DNA of 18,076 nucleotides, taken from positions 1-18,076 of the forward strand of contig CALHVH010000021.1 of NCBI GenBank assembly GCA_938039225.1, given 5' to 3'. Below are positions 1 through 7,459 of this stretch, piece by piece; the stretch's first letter is position 1; every line of letters begins with the position of its first letter. Position numbers and translations under genes: made by a program. The notes beneath the pieces are model-generated. The model was not told the origin of the DNA. It searched no databases and saw only the letters and a program-made list of their open reading frames with translations. The DNA is from an uncultured Gammaproteobacteria bacterium. GTDB lineage: Bacteria > Pseudomonadota > Gammaproteobacteria > Steroidobacterales > JABDMI01.

Positions 1-654
1 CCGAATTCTGTTGTGAGCTACTATGCGAAAGGGTCGCTAACCGCATTGGCTTTAGATTTAACATTGCAAAGTAAAACCGAAGGTAAAGTTAGCTTAGACG
101 ATGTGATGCGTTATCTTTGGACGCATTATGGTAAAAAAGCCATTGGTCTACCGGAAGGTGAGTTCGAGAATATTTGTGAAACATTGTCTGGTTTAAAGCT
201 TAAAGCGTTTTTTGATAGTTGGGTCAGAGGCACAGGGGATCAACCAATTACTACATTACTTCTAAATGTGGGAGTTAAAAGTGAAACGCATGTTGATAAA
301 CTAGATAAACGTATTACTAAACATTTTGGTTGCGATATAGAAATGCGAGGACCGCAAATATTCATTAAAACTGTGCACTCAGGTAGTGCTGCTGAAGCAT
401 CAGGATTAGCTGCGGGTGACGAACTTGTGGCATTTGATGGAATGAAAGTGAATAGGGTTTCCTTACAAAACCTAGCTAAACAATATGTTGCTGGGCAAAA
501 AGTTAAGTTATTGGTTTTTAGACAAGAAAGACTGATTGAAACAAAAATTCGTTTGGCGGAGCCTCAGATACAAAACTGGAAATTGCAGATTGATACAACC
601 AGTGATGACCGTGTTGAAAACTTACGAAATAAATGGCTTTGGCAAAATACTTGA
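1..654 (+). CDS. M61-family (glycyl aminopeptidase-like) metalloprotease, C-terminal part
   Basis: This is the 3' part of a gene whose start lies before the window; the reading frame is open from base 1 and ends at TGA 652-654. The first residues (PNSVVSYYAKGSL, then LALDLTL) match the segment of M61 peptidases that follows the zinc site, where a Tyr-rich helix precedes the end of the catalytic domain. The HExxH motif itself would lie upstream and is not visible. From about base 330 to 570 the protein looks like a PDZ domain (IFIKTVHSGSAAEASGL, then GDELVAFDG), which is the usual C-terminal domain of the family and binds peptide tails. These enzymes are usually exported or periplasmic peptidases. 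GTG at 13 is an internal codon, not a start. No clear terminator follows. The family call is firm from the M61 plus PDZ order; substrate and export cannot be judged here. Confidence 0.82.
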   Translation, partial: PNSVVSYYAKGSLTALALDLTLQSKTEGKVSLDDVMRYLWTHYGKKAIGLPEGEFENICETLSGLKLKAFFDSWVRGTGDQPITTLLLNVGVKSETHVDKLDKRITKHFGCDIEMRGPQIFIKTVHSGSAAEASGLAAGDELVAFDGMKVNRVSLQNLAKQYVAGQKVKLLVFRQERLIETKIRLAEPQIQNWKLQIDTTSDDRVENLRNKWLWQNT

Positions 655-723
655 ATTTCCCTCACCAAAGTAAAGATAAAATCATTAAAAAACAATAAGT
701 TAAATAAACTCCTAAAGAATTAG

Positions 724-774
724 TTGACAGCGAGTGAATTAGGCGTAGAATTCAAGTCCTAATTATTTAGGACT
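724..774 (+). promoter_or_regulatory. Promoter and overlapping palindromic operator for the blaI-like gene
   Basis: TTGACA (724-729) and TAGAAT (746-751) are separated by 16 bases and form a near-consensus sigma70 promoter. A perfect inverted repeat lies directly after it: AGTCCTAA (755-762), a 4-base centre, then TTAGGACT (767-774). The expected start of transcription, about 758, falls inside the repeat. A repressor bound there would block initiation, so it is a good candidate for the autoregulatory operator of the BlaI-type protein encoded at 841. It does not match the TACA/TGTA core known for staphylococcal BlaI/MecI sites, so the link to this repressor is inferred from position only. The rest of 655-840 holds nothing else recognisable apart from the ribosome binding site AGGA at 830-833. 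Confidence 0.6.
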
Positions 775-840
775 AATGAATTAGTTTTAAATAAAAGTGA
801 ATGAACATATACCTTATTTTCTGAACGGCAGGATAAACTT

Positions 841-1233
841 ATGGCACGTAAACCTTCAAAAACCTTAACCGATGGAGAGCTTCGAATTATGGAGGTTCTT
901 TGGACACTCAAATCAGCTTCGGTACGTGAGGTTGCCACTGCATTACGTGAAAAGGAAGACGTGGCTTACAACACGGTGCAAACCATGATGGGTATTTTGG
1001 AAACTAAAGGTTATTTAGATCATCATAAAGAGGGTAGAGCATTTGTATATACACCTATTGTTGATCGTAAAGCAGCTAGGTCATCGGCCTTGAAACATTT
1101 CTTAGGGAATTTTTTTGATGGATCGCCTCAGGCTTTAGTTCAAAATTTGATTCAAGATGAAAATGTTGATGTCATGGAAATTGATAGGTTGAGAAAATTA
1201 TTAAATGCTAGTGAACAAGGAGAAGGGAAATGA
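841..1233 (+). CDS. BlaI/MecI-family transcriptional repressor
   Basis: A 130-residue protein, the usual length for BlaI/MecI/CopY repressors. Residues about 9-70 form the winged helix-turn-helix, with the family signatures LTDGELRIMEVLW and VAYNTVQTMMGILETKGYL, followed by the wing (HHKEGRAFVYTP). The C-terminal helices about 78-125 serve for dimerisation. In BlaI systems a membrane-bound M56 protease cuts the repressor in this C-terminal part; by my alignment Asn102-Leu103 here falls where staphylococcal BlaI is cut (Asn-Phe), so it is a candidate scissile bond. The ATG has an AGGA ribosome binding site 7 bases upstream. The stop TGA overlaps the next start (ATGA, 1230-1233), so the repressor and the M56 protein are made together. 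It probably represses its own operon through the palindrome at 755-774. The family assignment is firm; target genes and signal are inferred. Confidence 0.93.
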   Translation: MARKPSKTLTDGELRIMEVLWTLKSASVREVATALREKEDVAYNTVQTMMGILETKGYLDHHKEGRAFVYTPIVDRKAARSSALKHFLGNFFDGSPQALVQNLIQDENVDVMEIDRLRKLLNASEQGEGK

Positions 1234-4200
1234 GTAGTTTATTTTCGCAGGATTCAATGGCTGAATTTTTTGTACAGTCATTAATAAGTCACTGGTTTGT
1301 AGCAATTGTTTTAGTCGCTTTAGTGGCTTTATTTGTTACCAGTAGAAAGTCATTGAATGCAACTACAAGACATAATATTTGGCTAATTACATTAATTAGT
1401 TTTATGTTAATGCCATTGTTGGTATTTGTGCCTAAGCCTAGTGTAAACATTAATCTCTTAGAGTTTTTCACGGCTCAGAAGTTTGAACCAATTACTCCTC
1501 AGGCAACAATTCAGGATAATACTTCGGAGTTGATTGTTGATAAAAATAAGCCGTTTATAAATAAAAATATAAACAACGACAGTAATAATATTGCGTCAAA
1601 TGTTGAAACGGCTCAAATAAATACAAGCGTGAATAGTAATACCACTAAGCCTGATTCTGCGTTGCTTGCCACGTCTAATAGCAAAGGTTTAAATTTCCCT
1701 AGTTTAGTAAAAGCTATATTTATTTTCTGGTTAATTGGTTCATTATATTTAGTGCGACGTTTGTGGGGTGAATATAGAGCCGCTCGTGAGTTAGAGCTAC
1801 AAAGCGATTCAGTTACTCCGTATTTTGAAAGGCGTTTTGCTCAGTTGTGCGAGCGTTTAGAGATTAAAGAAAAGCCATTGTTACGCTTCCATGCTGGCAT
1901 CAATGCACCGATGACAGTTGGTTTGGTAAGAGTATGGGTCGCAATACCTATGGTCTGGCGTGAAGAAATTGACGATGATATTTTTGACCAAACGCTTACA
2001 CATGAGTTAGGGCATATAGCTAGAAAAGATCCATTAGTAAATACTATTCAGCGTTTACTTAATATATTGTTTTGGATGTATCCTGCCGTTTGGTATGTGT
2101 CGCGTCAGTTAGAATTGGAGCGAGAGTCTGCATGTGACGATTGGGTATTGACGCATGATGGTAAAGGTCATACTTATGCAAATAATTTACTAAATGTTGC
2201 AGAGTCATTATATTTACAACCACATGTGTTAGCAGTTGGATGCTTACGCTCACATAGTCAACTGAGTCGTAGAATACAAAATTTACTCAATAAATCTTCT
2301 GATCATGCGGTTAAAAATTCGTGGAAATTGCTGCTTGCAACAACTGCGGGTTTGTTCCTAACTTTGAGTGCAAGTGCGGTTATGTGGCCAAGCGCTCCAG
2401 AAAATTTTGCTAATGAACAACAAGCAATAAGTAACACGAAAAATGTAGATTTAAAAAATAAAAATAAAGCTAAAAATAAGTGGAATAACACGGGTTCAGC
2501 CAAAGCGGTTCCGGATACACAGATCAATTTTTCTGACAAAGGAACGCAAGTTCTACTAAATGGAGTCGAACTTGATAATGATGCCAATCCTGTGCATGAC
2601 CCGCGAGTGCCACCGGTGCATATTCCTCCGGTAAGGCCAAATGTGATATCAAACTATGGTGCTAATGGTCATAACTATTCATACTCGCATGATGATGAGG
2701 TTTCAATCAATCACATCCAGACTACTAATGGTAAGTATGGCAGCGGCTCACTCTTAATCAAAAGAGGTAAAAATAATTCTGTAGAGCTTGAGGTAGAACC
2801 GTCAATTAAGGCGAGTAAATCTCCATATTTACATGCAGCTTGGAATAACGATTATTCAGCCGTCAAGCGTTTACTTAAAAAAGGTAAAGATATAAATAAG
2901 GTGTATAAACGCCCAACAATGCCTCGTACAGCTCTTAATGCCGCAATATTGCAAGGTAATTTAGAAATGGTTGAATTTTTGCATGAAGCTGGTGCAGAAT
3001 TTTATAGCCGAAGTTCTCGTAGAAAAATTGATGAAGCGGCAAATGCCTTGTCGACAGCAGCAATGATTGGGAATAAGCCAATAGCAAAGTATTTAATAAA
3101 ACAAGGCGCAAAAGCTGACGATTCAACCATGGTCATTGCAGTGCAAAGTAAAAGCATTGACTTAGTAGAATATTTGTTAAAGCAAGACATTGAAACTGAT
3201 GAAGCAGCTCTCGTTGTAGCAGTACAAAATCGAGACATGGATATGATTGATGTGCTTCTTGAACATGGTGTAGAAGTTGATGACAGCGCAATGATTATTG
3301 CTATACAAAATGGAGATAAAAAGCTAGCTAAGCGTTTGAGTAAAGAAGTAGATGAGATTGATGACGCTGCATTAATAGTTGCTATTCAAACACAAAATGA
3401 CGAGATGATTGATTGGCTCTTGAAACAAGGAGTTGATGCTGATGATGGCGCTTTGGTTATGGCAGTACAAAGTGGAAACAAGTCATTAGTTAAGCGTTTA
3501 CTAAAAGCAGGCGCAGATGTAGATGATGGCGCTTTGGTTATTGCCATACAGTCGCAAGACAATGAGATGATTGATTGGTTGCTTGAAGCGGGCGCCGATC
3601 CAGATGATGGTGCTTTAGTGATGGCCGTTCAAAATCGTAATAAACCATTAGTTAAACGTTTACTAAAAGCGGGAGCTGATATTGACGACGGTGCTTTAAT
3701 CATTGCTCTGCAATCTCGTGATACAGAAATGGTGCAGTGGTTGCTGGATGCAGGAGCAGATCCTGATGACGGTGCTTTGATTATTGCTATTCAAAACCGA
3801 CAAACAAAAATTGCCAAACAATTACTTGATGCAGGTGCGGATATAGACGATGGGGCTTTAATTGTTGCTATTCAATCACGTGATAGAAAAATGGTTTCTT
3901 GGTTACTTGATGCAGGAGCTGATGTCGAAGATGGAGCTCTCATCGTTGCTATGCAAACTGGTGATAAAAAAATAATTGAACTAATACAGAAAAATTATTC
4001 TGGTGAAATTAGTTCTAATGATAAAAATATCGATTGGGAAGACTTTGAAGAAATGGAAAATTATGAATCCATAGCGAGTTTAAAGGCTTTAGGTGCTTTA
4101 GAAAAGTTAGGTGATTTAGAAGGATTAGAACAGGCCAGTCAAAAGTTTGGAGAGCAGTTAGGTGATGAAATTGCTGCTGGTGTTGTTAACTTTATTGGTG

Positions 4201-5057
4201 ATATGTCAGAAAATGGTGGGAATGTAGAATCAATAGCCTTAGTCAAAGCTTTAGAAATGGATGATGTTCAACTGGCTTTAGACCTTTTGAATGACGGTGC
4301 CATTCCAAACACTTTGCATATCACTCAGGCCTTAGAATTGGATAACTCGACTTTGGCCAGACAGCTAATTGAAAAAGGAGCGGTTCCTAATTCGCTTAAT
4401 GTTTTACAAGCATTAGAAAATGGAGAAAATGGATTGGCGGAGCATTTTATGAAAAAAGGGGCTAAGCCTAATGGGATTATTTTGCTAAAAGCAATGGAGT
4501 CTGAGGATAAAGACCTAATTAATTTAATTCGTACCTATATGAATGAAAATAAATCTGAAATAGTGAACGCTATAGAGAATGAAAGGCTTGTCGTAAACCA
4601 AAATAATCAGAAAAATTACTCTTTTTCTAACAAATCTACTGATTTTTCATTTGATAAATGGCCGGTAAAGGGAAAAAGAATAAGTTCTGACTATGGTAAA
4701 AGCGCTAAACGCTACAAATTATTTGGTAAGAAAATGCATAACGGTATCGATTTTGTGGTGAACAAAGGAGATGCGGTAATAAGTGTAGCTGATGGTGTAG
4801 TGGTTAAATCTAAGTATTCTGAGGGTTATGGTAATTACTTAGTCATTCAACATGATAATGGGTATCAAACACTTTATGCCAATATTCAAAGCAACTTAGT
4901 GTCTGTTGGACAAAAGGTTAAATGCAAGCAAACAATTGCTCTAGCAGGGAATAGTGGTAAAAATTCAACGGGTCCACATTTGCATTTTGAAGTTTTACTT
5001 AATGGGGCTTCTCAAAATCCACATGACTATCTAAACGTTTCAAAGAAAACTTCATAA
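1230..5057 (+). CDS. BlaR1-like M56 membrane protease fused to ankyrin-like repeats and an M23 (LytM) peptidase domain
   Basis: A 1275-residue multidomain protein. Hydrophobic segments lie near residues 21-37, 50-67, 159-175 and 367-386. Between the last two is an M56 zinc protease domain with HELGH (258-262) and the ERESACDDW motif (297-305), whose Glu is the expected third zinc ligand. As in BlaR1, this domain should face the cytoplasm, where it could cut the BlaI-type partner, and everything after residue 390 should be periplasmic. A low-complexity linker (about 390-527) leads to three near-canonical ankyrin repeats (about 531-629), eleven 27-residue ankyrin-like units (630-926), an acidic linker, four more 27-residue units (1001-1108) and a C-terminal M23 domain (about 1130-1270). 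The M23 metal and catalytic residues are present: His1170 and Asp1174 in HNGID, and His1250 and His1252 in HLHFE. The start overlaps the blaI-like stop, and AAGGAG at 1217-1222 is a strong ribosome binding site. No penicillin-binding sensor domain is present. Domain calls are firm; signalling is inferred. The topology after residue 386 is predicted, not shown. Confidence 0.88.
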   Translation: MSSLFSQDSMAEFFVQSLISHWFVAIVLVALVALFVTSRKSLNATTRHNIWLITLISFMLMPLLVFVPKPSVNINLLEFFTAQKFEPITPQATIQDNTSELIVDKNKPFINKNINNDSNNIASNVETAQINTSVNSNTTKPDSALLATSNSKGLNFPSLVKAIFIFWLIGSLYLVRRLWGEYRAARELELQSDSVTPYFERRFAQLCERLEIKEKPLLRFHAGINAPMTVGLVRVWVAIPMVWREEIDDDIFDQTLTHELGHIARKDPLVNTIQRLLNILFWMYPAVWYVSRQLELERESACDDWVLTHDGKGHTYANNLLNVAESLYLQPHVLAVGCLRSHSQLSRRIQNLLNKSSDHAVKNSWKLLLATTAGLFLTLSASAVMWPSAPENFANEQQAISNTKNVDLKNKNKAKNKWNNTGSAKAVPDTQINFSDKGTQVLLNGVELDNDANPVHDPRVPPVHIPPVRPNVISNYGANGHNYSYSHDDEVSINHIQTTNGKYGSGSLLIKRGKNNSVELEVEPSIKASKSPYLHAAWNNDYSAVKRLLKKGKDINKVYKRPTMPRTALNAAILQGNLEMVEFLHEAGAEFYSRSSRRKIDEAANALSTAAMIGNKPIAKYLIKQGAKADDSTMVIAVQSKSIDLVEYLLKQDIETDEAALVVAVQNRDMDMIDVLLEHGVEVDDSAMIIAIQNGDKKLAKRLSKEVDEIDDAALIVAIQTQNDEMIDWLLKQGVDADDGALVMAVQSGNKSLVKRLLKAGADVDDGALVIAIQSQDNEMIDWLLEAGADPDDGALVMAVQNRNKPLVKRLLKAGADIDDGALIIALQSRDTEMVQWLLDAGADPDDGALIIAIQNRQTKIAKQLLDAGADIDDGALIVAIQSRDRKMVSWLLDAGADVEDGALIVAMQTGDKKIIELIQKNYSGEISSNDKNIDWEDFEEMENYESIASLKALGALEKLGDLEGLEQASQKFGEQLGDEIAAGVVNFIGDMSENGGNVESIALVKALEMDDVQLALDLLNDGAIPNTLHITQALELDNSTLARQLIEKGAVPNSLNVLQALENGENGLAEHFMKKGAKPNGIILLKAMESEDKDLINLIRTYMNENKSEIVNAIENERLVVNQNNQKNYSFSNKSTDFSFDKWPVKGKRISSDYGKSAKRYKLFGKKMHNGIDFVVNKGDAVISVADGVVVKSKYSEGYGNYLVIQHDNGYQTLYANIQSNLVSVGQKVKCKQTIALAGNSGKNSTGPHLHFEVLLNGASQNPHDYLNVSKKTS
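3117..4007 (+). repeat. Eleven in-frame 81-bp units encoding 27-residue ankyrin-like repeats
   Basis: Residues 630-926 of the M56-M23 protein divide without gaps into eleven units of exactly 27 residues. The core pattern is DDGALV.A.Q, then a variable stretch, then WLL.AGAD or RLLKAGAD. Canonical ankyrin repeats are about 33 residues; the shortening falls in the turn between repeats (GADPDDGAL replaces the usual longer hairpin). Units 4-8 alternate between an acidic/Trp type (EMIDWLLEAGADP) and a basic type (LVKRLLKAGADV), giving a 54-residue, 162-bp higher-order period that weakens toward both ends. At DNA level the units differ mostly at third codon positions, but short identical stretches survive, for example GATGATGGCGCTTTGGTTAT at 3441 and 3522. 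This suggests fairly old duplications kept by selection on the protein. Confidence 0.85.
4230..4553 (+). repeat. Second block of four 27-residue ankyrin-like units
   Basis: After an acidic linker (4008-4229), residues 1001-1108 fall into four further 27-residue units, each with a core such as HITQALELDN, then LARQLIEKGAVPN. They keep the same period as the first block but use PN rather than DD at the unit boundary and a Q/K-AL-E core rather than A-IQ. They look like a diverged branch of the same repeat rather than a recent copy. The last unit loses the GA-PN end and leads into the linker before the M23 domain. Confidence 0.7.
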
Positions 5058-5093
5058 AAAATACACTCAACAAAATTAACATATATTAAAAAT

Positions 5094-5113
5094 AGACCAG
5101 GATGAATTGGTCT
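5094..5113 (+). promoter_or_regulatory. Small hairpin upstream of the DUF5916 gene
   Basis: AGACCA (5094-5099) and TGGTCT (5108-5113) can pair around an 8-base loop, 9 bases before the ribosome binding site AAGGA (5123-5127) of the next gene. No run of T follows, so it is not an intrinsic terminator. It could be an mRNA-stability or protein-binding element, or chance. The 76-base gap holds no clear promoter, so the DUF5916 gene may be read from the blaI promoter. Confidence 0.25.
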
Positions 5114-5133
5114 GAATCTTAAAAGGAACGAAA

Positions 5134-7359
5134 ATGAATTTCAGGAAATTAATACTGGGAGTTGCTGCACTGTACCTAGGATTTAGTATAAATGCCCAGG
5201 ATGGTGAATATTCACTCAAAAATCATGAGTTACCAACAATTCAAGAAGCCGCAACCATTGATGGCTTGATGAATGAGCCACATTGGCAGCGTGCTTTAAA
5301 AATTGATCTTGCTTATGAAACAAGCCCCGATGAAAATACTCCGGCAAAACAAAAAACTACGGCTTACATTTATGAGAATGGACTTAATCTATATGTAGCA
5401 TTCCGAGCTGAAGATACGAATGCTGATCAAATCAGAGCATACATACGTGACCGAGATTCAGCTTATCAAGATGATTTTGTAGGTGTTCAATTTGATACAT
5501 TTAATGATGAACAAAGAGCGTATGAATTTTTTGTGAATGCTTATGGCTCGCAAATGGATCTGGTTTTTGATGAAAGCACTGGTAATGAAGATGATTCGTG
5601 GGATGCTATCTGGAGTGCGGAATCAGTTCGAGATGCTAATGGTTATACCGTAGAAATGGAAATACCCTTTAGTAATTTACGTTTTAATAGCGGAGAACAA
5701 ATAAAGACATGGAGTATGGAATTTTTACGTATTCATCCACGTGACAAACGCAGAGTTTATCGTAATACCAAGCGTGATCGAAATAAAAACTGTGCTATTT
5801 GTCAGTGGGATAAATTCACTGGGTTTGCTAACGCTAAGCAAGGTAATCAATTTGAACTAAACCCCGTGTTAACCATTGCAAAAAGCGAGTCACGTAATGA
5901 TGCCACAGGCCAATTAGAATCAAATGGGACTGACTACGAACCGGGTTTAAATGTTCGTTGGGGTATTACGCCGCAAATTACCTTAAACGGAACCATTAAT
6001 CCTGATTTCTCACAAGTAGAGGCAGATAATGCTCAACTTAGCGTGAATGAAACGTTTGCATTATTCTTTCAAGAAAAGAGGCCATTTTTTCAGGAAGGTA
6101 GTGATTACTTTAGCACTAATTTAAATGCAATTTATACTCGCAATGTTACTGCGCCCGAATACGGTGCCAAAGTTACAGGTAAGCAAGGCAATCACTTAAT
6201 TGGTACATTTGTAGCACGTGATGAGGTTACGAATATAATTTTACCTGGAACATTTGGTTCGGATTTTACTTCCTTGGATGAAGCATCAAATGATTTTGCA
6301 ACGCGTTATCGCTACGATGTTAATAAAGACTTTAACGTTGGCGCAGTTGCCACGTACAGAGGGGCTGGAGATTACCAAAATACAGTAATTGGTGTTGATA
6401 GTTTTTACCGATGGAACAATAAGCATCGCTTACGTTTTCAGTATCTAAGCACTGATACAGATAATACACAAGCCATGCAGGATGATTTTAATTTGGCCAA
6501 TACTCAAAGTGGTGACGCTTATGTTTTACGCTATAACCTAAACACAAGAAATAATTTTTTCTACAGTAACTATAGTAATTTCGATAAGGATTTTCGAGCA
6601 GACCTTGGCTTTTTAACTAGGGTAAATTACGACCAGTATGTAGTAGGCGGTGGACATGTTTGGTATAACGAAGACAAATGGTGGAATCGTATAGAAATTG
6701 GTGGCGATTGGGATATCACTCACGATAATGACGGTACTCTCTTAGAAAAAGAGTTAGAAGGTCGCATCGAGGTTAATGGTACTTTGCAAAGTTATGCCAA
6801 TCTTGGCTATGTTGTTCGTGATAGGTTGTTTGATGATATTTTGTTTGCAGAAAAGTTTGTTAATTCATATTCTGAATTTCGCCCAAGGAATGGAATGCAG
6901 GTAGAATTTGGTTGGGATTTTGGTGAACGTATCGATTTCTCAAGCAGTGCTTTGTCTGATAGTTTTCGAATTAATCCTGGTCTTCATTGGTCCCTAAATG
7001 AGCACTTAGAGTTCATTACGCACCACACATATCGAGTAATTGATACCGACAATATTCGCAAGCTAACGGCGAATTTAACTGACCTAAGATTGATTTATCA
7101 ATTTAATAATAAAAGCTTTCTGCGATTAACGGCTCAGTATCAAGATATTGAAAATGAACTGCGTGATCCTGCAAATTTAGGGGTGCTTGAAAAAGATCGG
7201 TCGTTCAATAAACAACTGCTTTATTCATATAAGGTCAATCCTAGGACGGTATTCTTTTTGGGGTACTCAGATTTGGCAGACGATGGAAACCCAAATAATG
7301 ATTTGGAGATACAACAACGAGGTTTATTCATGAAGTTGGGGTATGTGTTCGATTATTAA
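5134..7359 (+). CDS. DUF5916 outer-membrane protein with N-terminal CBM9-like domain
   Basis: A 741-residue exported protein. Residues 1-21 are a signal peptide with likely cleavage at INA|QD. Residues about 35-215 resemble the family-9 carbohydrate-binding fold (ATIDGLMNEPHWQRA, later YTVEMEIPFSNLRF), which in this family sits before DUF5916. The DUF5916 part starts near residue 245 with hallmark stretches NPDFSQVEADNAQLSVNET and FFQEKRPFFQEGSDYF. The rest, to the C-terminus, has alternating aromatic-rich strands (for example LRFQYLSTDT, TVFFLGYSDL) and ends in an aromatic residue, as outer-membrane barrels do. A CAIC cysteine pair lies near residue 229. The ribosome binding site is AAGGA at 5123-5127. 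The gene lies 76 bases after the M56-M23 gene on the same strand, which suggests shared expression, and is closed by a strong terminator. The biochemical role of DUF5916 proteins is not established; a role in surface glycan binding or envelope function is only a guess. Confidence 0.88.
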   Translation: MNFRKLILGVAALYLGFSINAQDGEYSLKNHELPTIQEAATIDGLMNEPHWQRALKIDLAYETSPDENTPAKQKTTAYIYENGLNLYVAFRAEDTNADQIRAYIRDRDSAYQDDFVGVQFDTFNDEQRAYEFFVNAYGSQMDLVFDESTGNEDDSWDAIWSAESVRDANGYTVEMEIPFSNLRFNSGEQIKTWSMEFLRIHPRDKRRVYRNTKRDRNKNCAICQWDKFTGFANAKQGNQFELNPVLTIAKSESRNDATGQLESNGTDYEPGLNVRWGITPQITLNGTINPDFSQVEADNAQLSVNETFALFFQEKRPFFQEGSDYFSTNLNAIYTRNVTAPEYGAKVTGKQGNHLIGTFVARDEVTNIILPGTFGSDFTSLDEASNDFATRYRYDVNKDFNVGAVATYRGAGDYQNTVIGVDSFYRWNNKHRLRFQYLSTDTDNTQAMQDDFNLANTQSGDAYVLRYNLNTRNNFFYSNYSNFDKDFRADLGFLTRVNYDQYVVGGGHVWYNEDKWWNRIEIGGDWDITHDNDGTLLEKELEGRIEVNGTLQSYANLGYVVRDRLFDDILFAEKFVNSYSEFRPRNGMQVEFGWDFGERIDFSSSALSDSFRINPGLHWSLNEHLEFITHHTYRVIDTDNIRKLTANLTDLRLIYQFNNKSFLRLTAQYQDIENELRDPANLGVLEKDRSFNKQLLYSYKVNPRTVFFLGYSDLADDGNPNNDLEIQQRGLFMKLGYVFDY

Positions 7360-7384
7360 ATAAAATTTTTCTATTAATACACAC

Positions 7385-7411
7385 AAGAGGGCTTTTTAGC
7401 CCTCTTTTTTT
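7385..7411 (+). terminator. Rho-independent terminator after the DUF5916 gene
   Basis: A perfect stem AAGAGGGCT / AGCCCTCTT with a TTTT loop (7394-7397) is followed directly by a T run to 7411. It lies 26 bases after the stop codon and should end the blaI/M56/DUF5916 transcript. It separates that unit from the MscS gene. Confidence 0.93.
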
Positions 7412-7459
7412 ATCAATTTCTGATATTGTATCGTTCTAGTATTTATTCTGATAAAAATT

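Noticed and set aside
13..654. GTG at base 13 as a true gene start
   Set aside because: The frame is open to base 1 and the residues before it (PNSV) continue the M61 family pattern, so the gene begins outside the window.
2303..2587. Minus-strand open frames inside the M56-M23 gene (also 1289-1471, 2059-2253, 2935-3126, 3002-3238)
   Set aside because: They lie opposite a strongly supported gene, have no recognisable domain and no ribosome binding site; they are shadows of coding bias.
3117..4007. CRISPR-like or noncoding tandem repeat
   Set aside because: The 81-bp period is in frame, repeats diverge mostly at third codon positions and there are no spacers; it is a protein repeat.
5094..5113. 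Intrinsic terminator between the M56-M23 and DUF5916 genes
   Set aside because: The 6-bp hairpin has no following T run, so it is unlikely to stop transcription.
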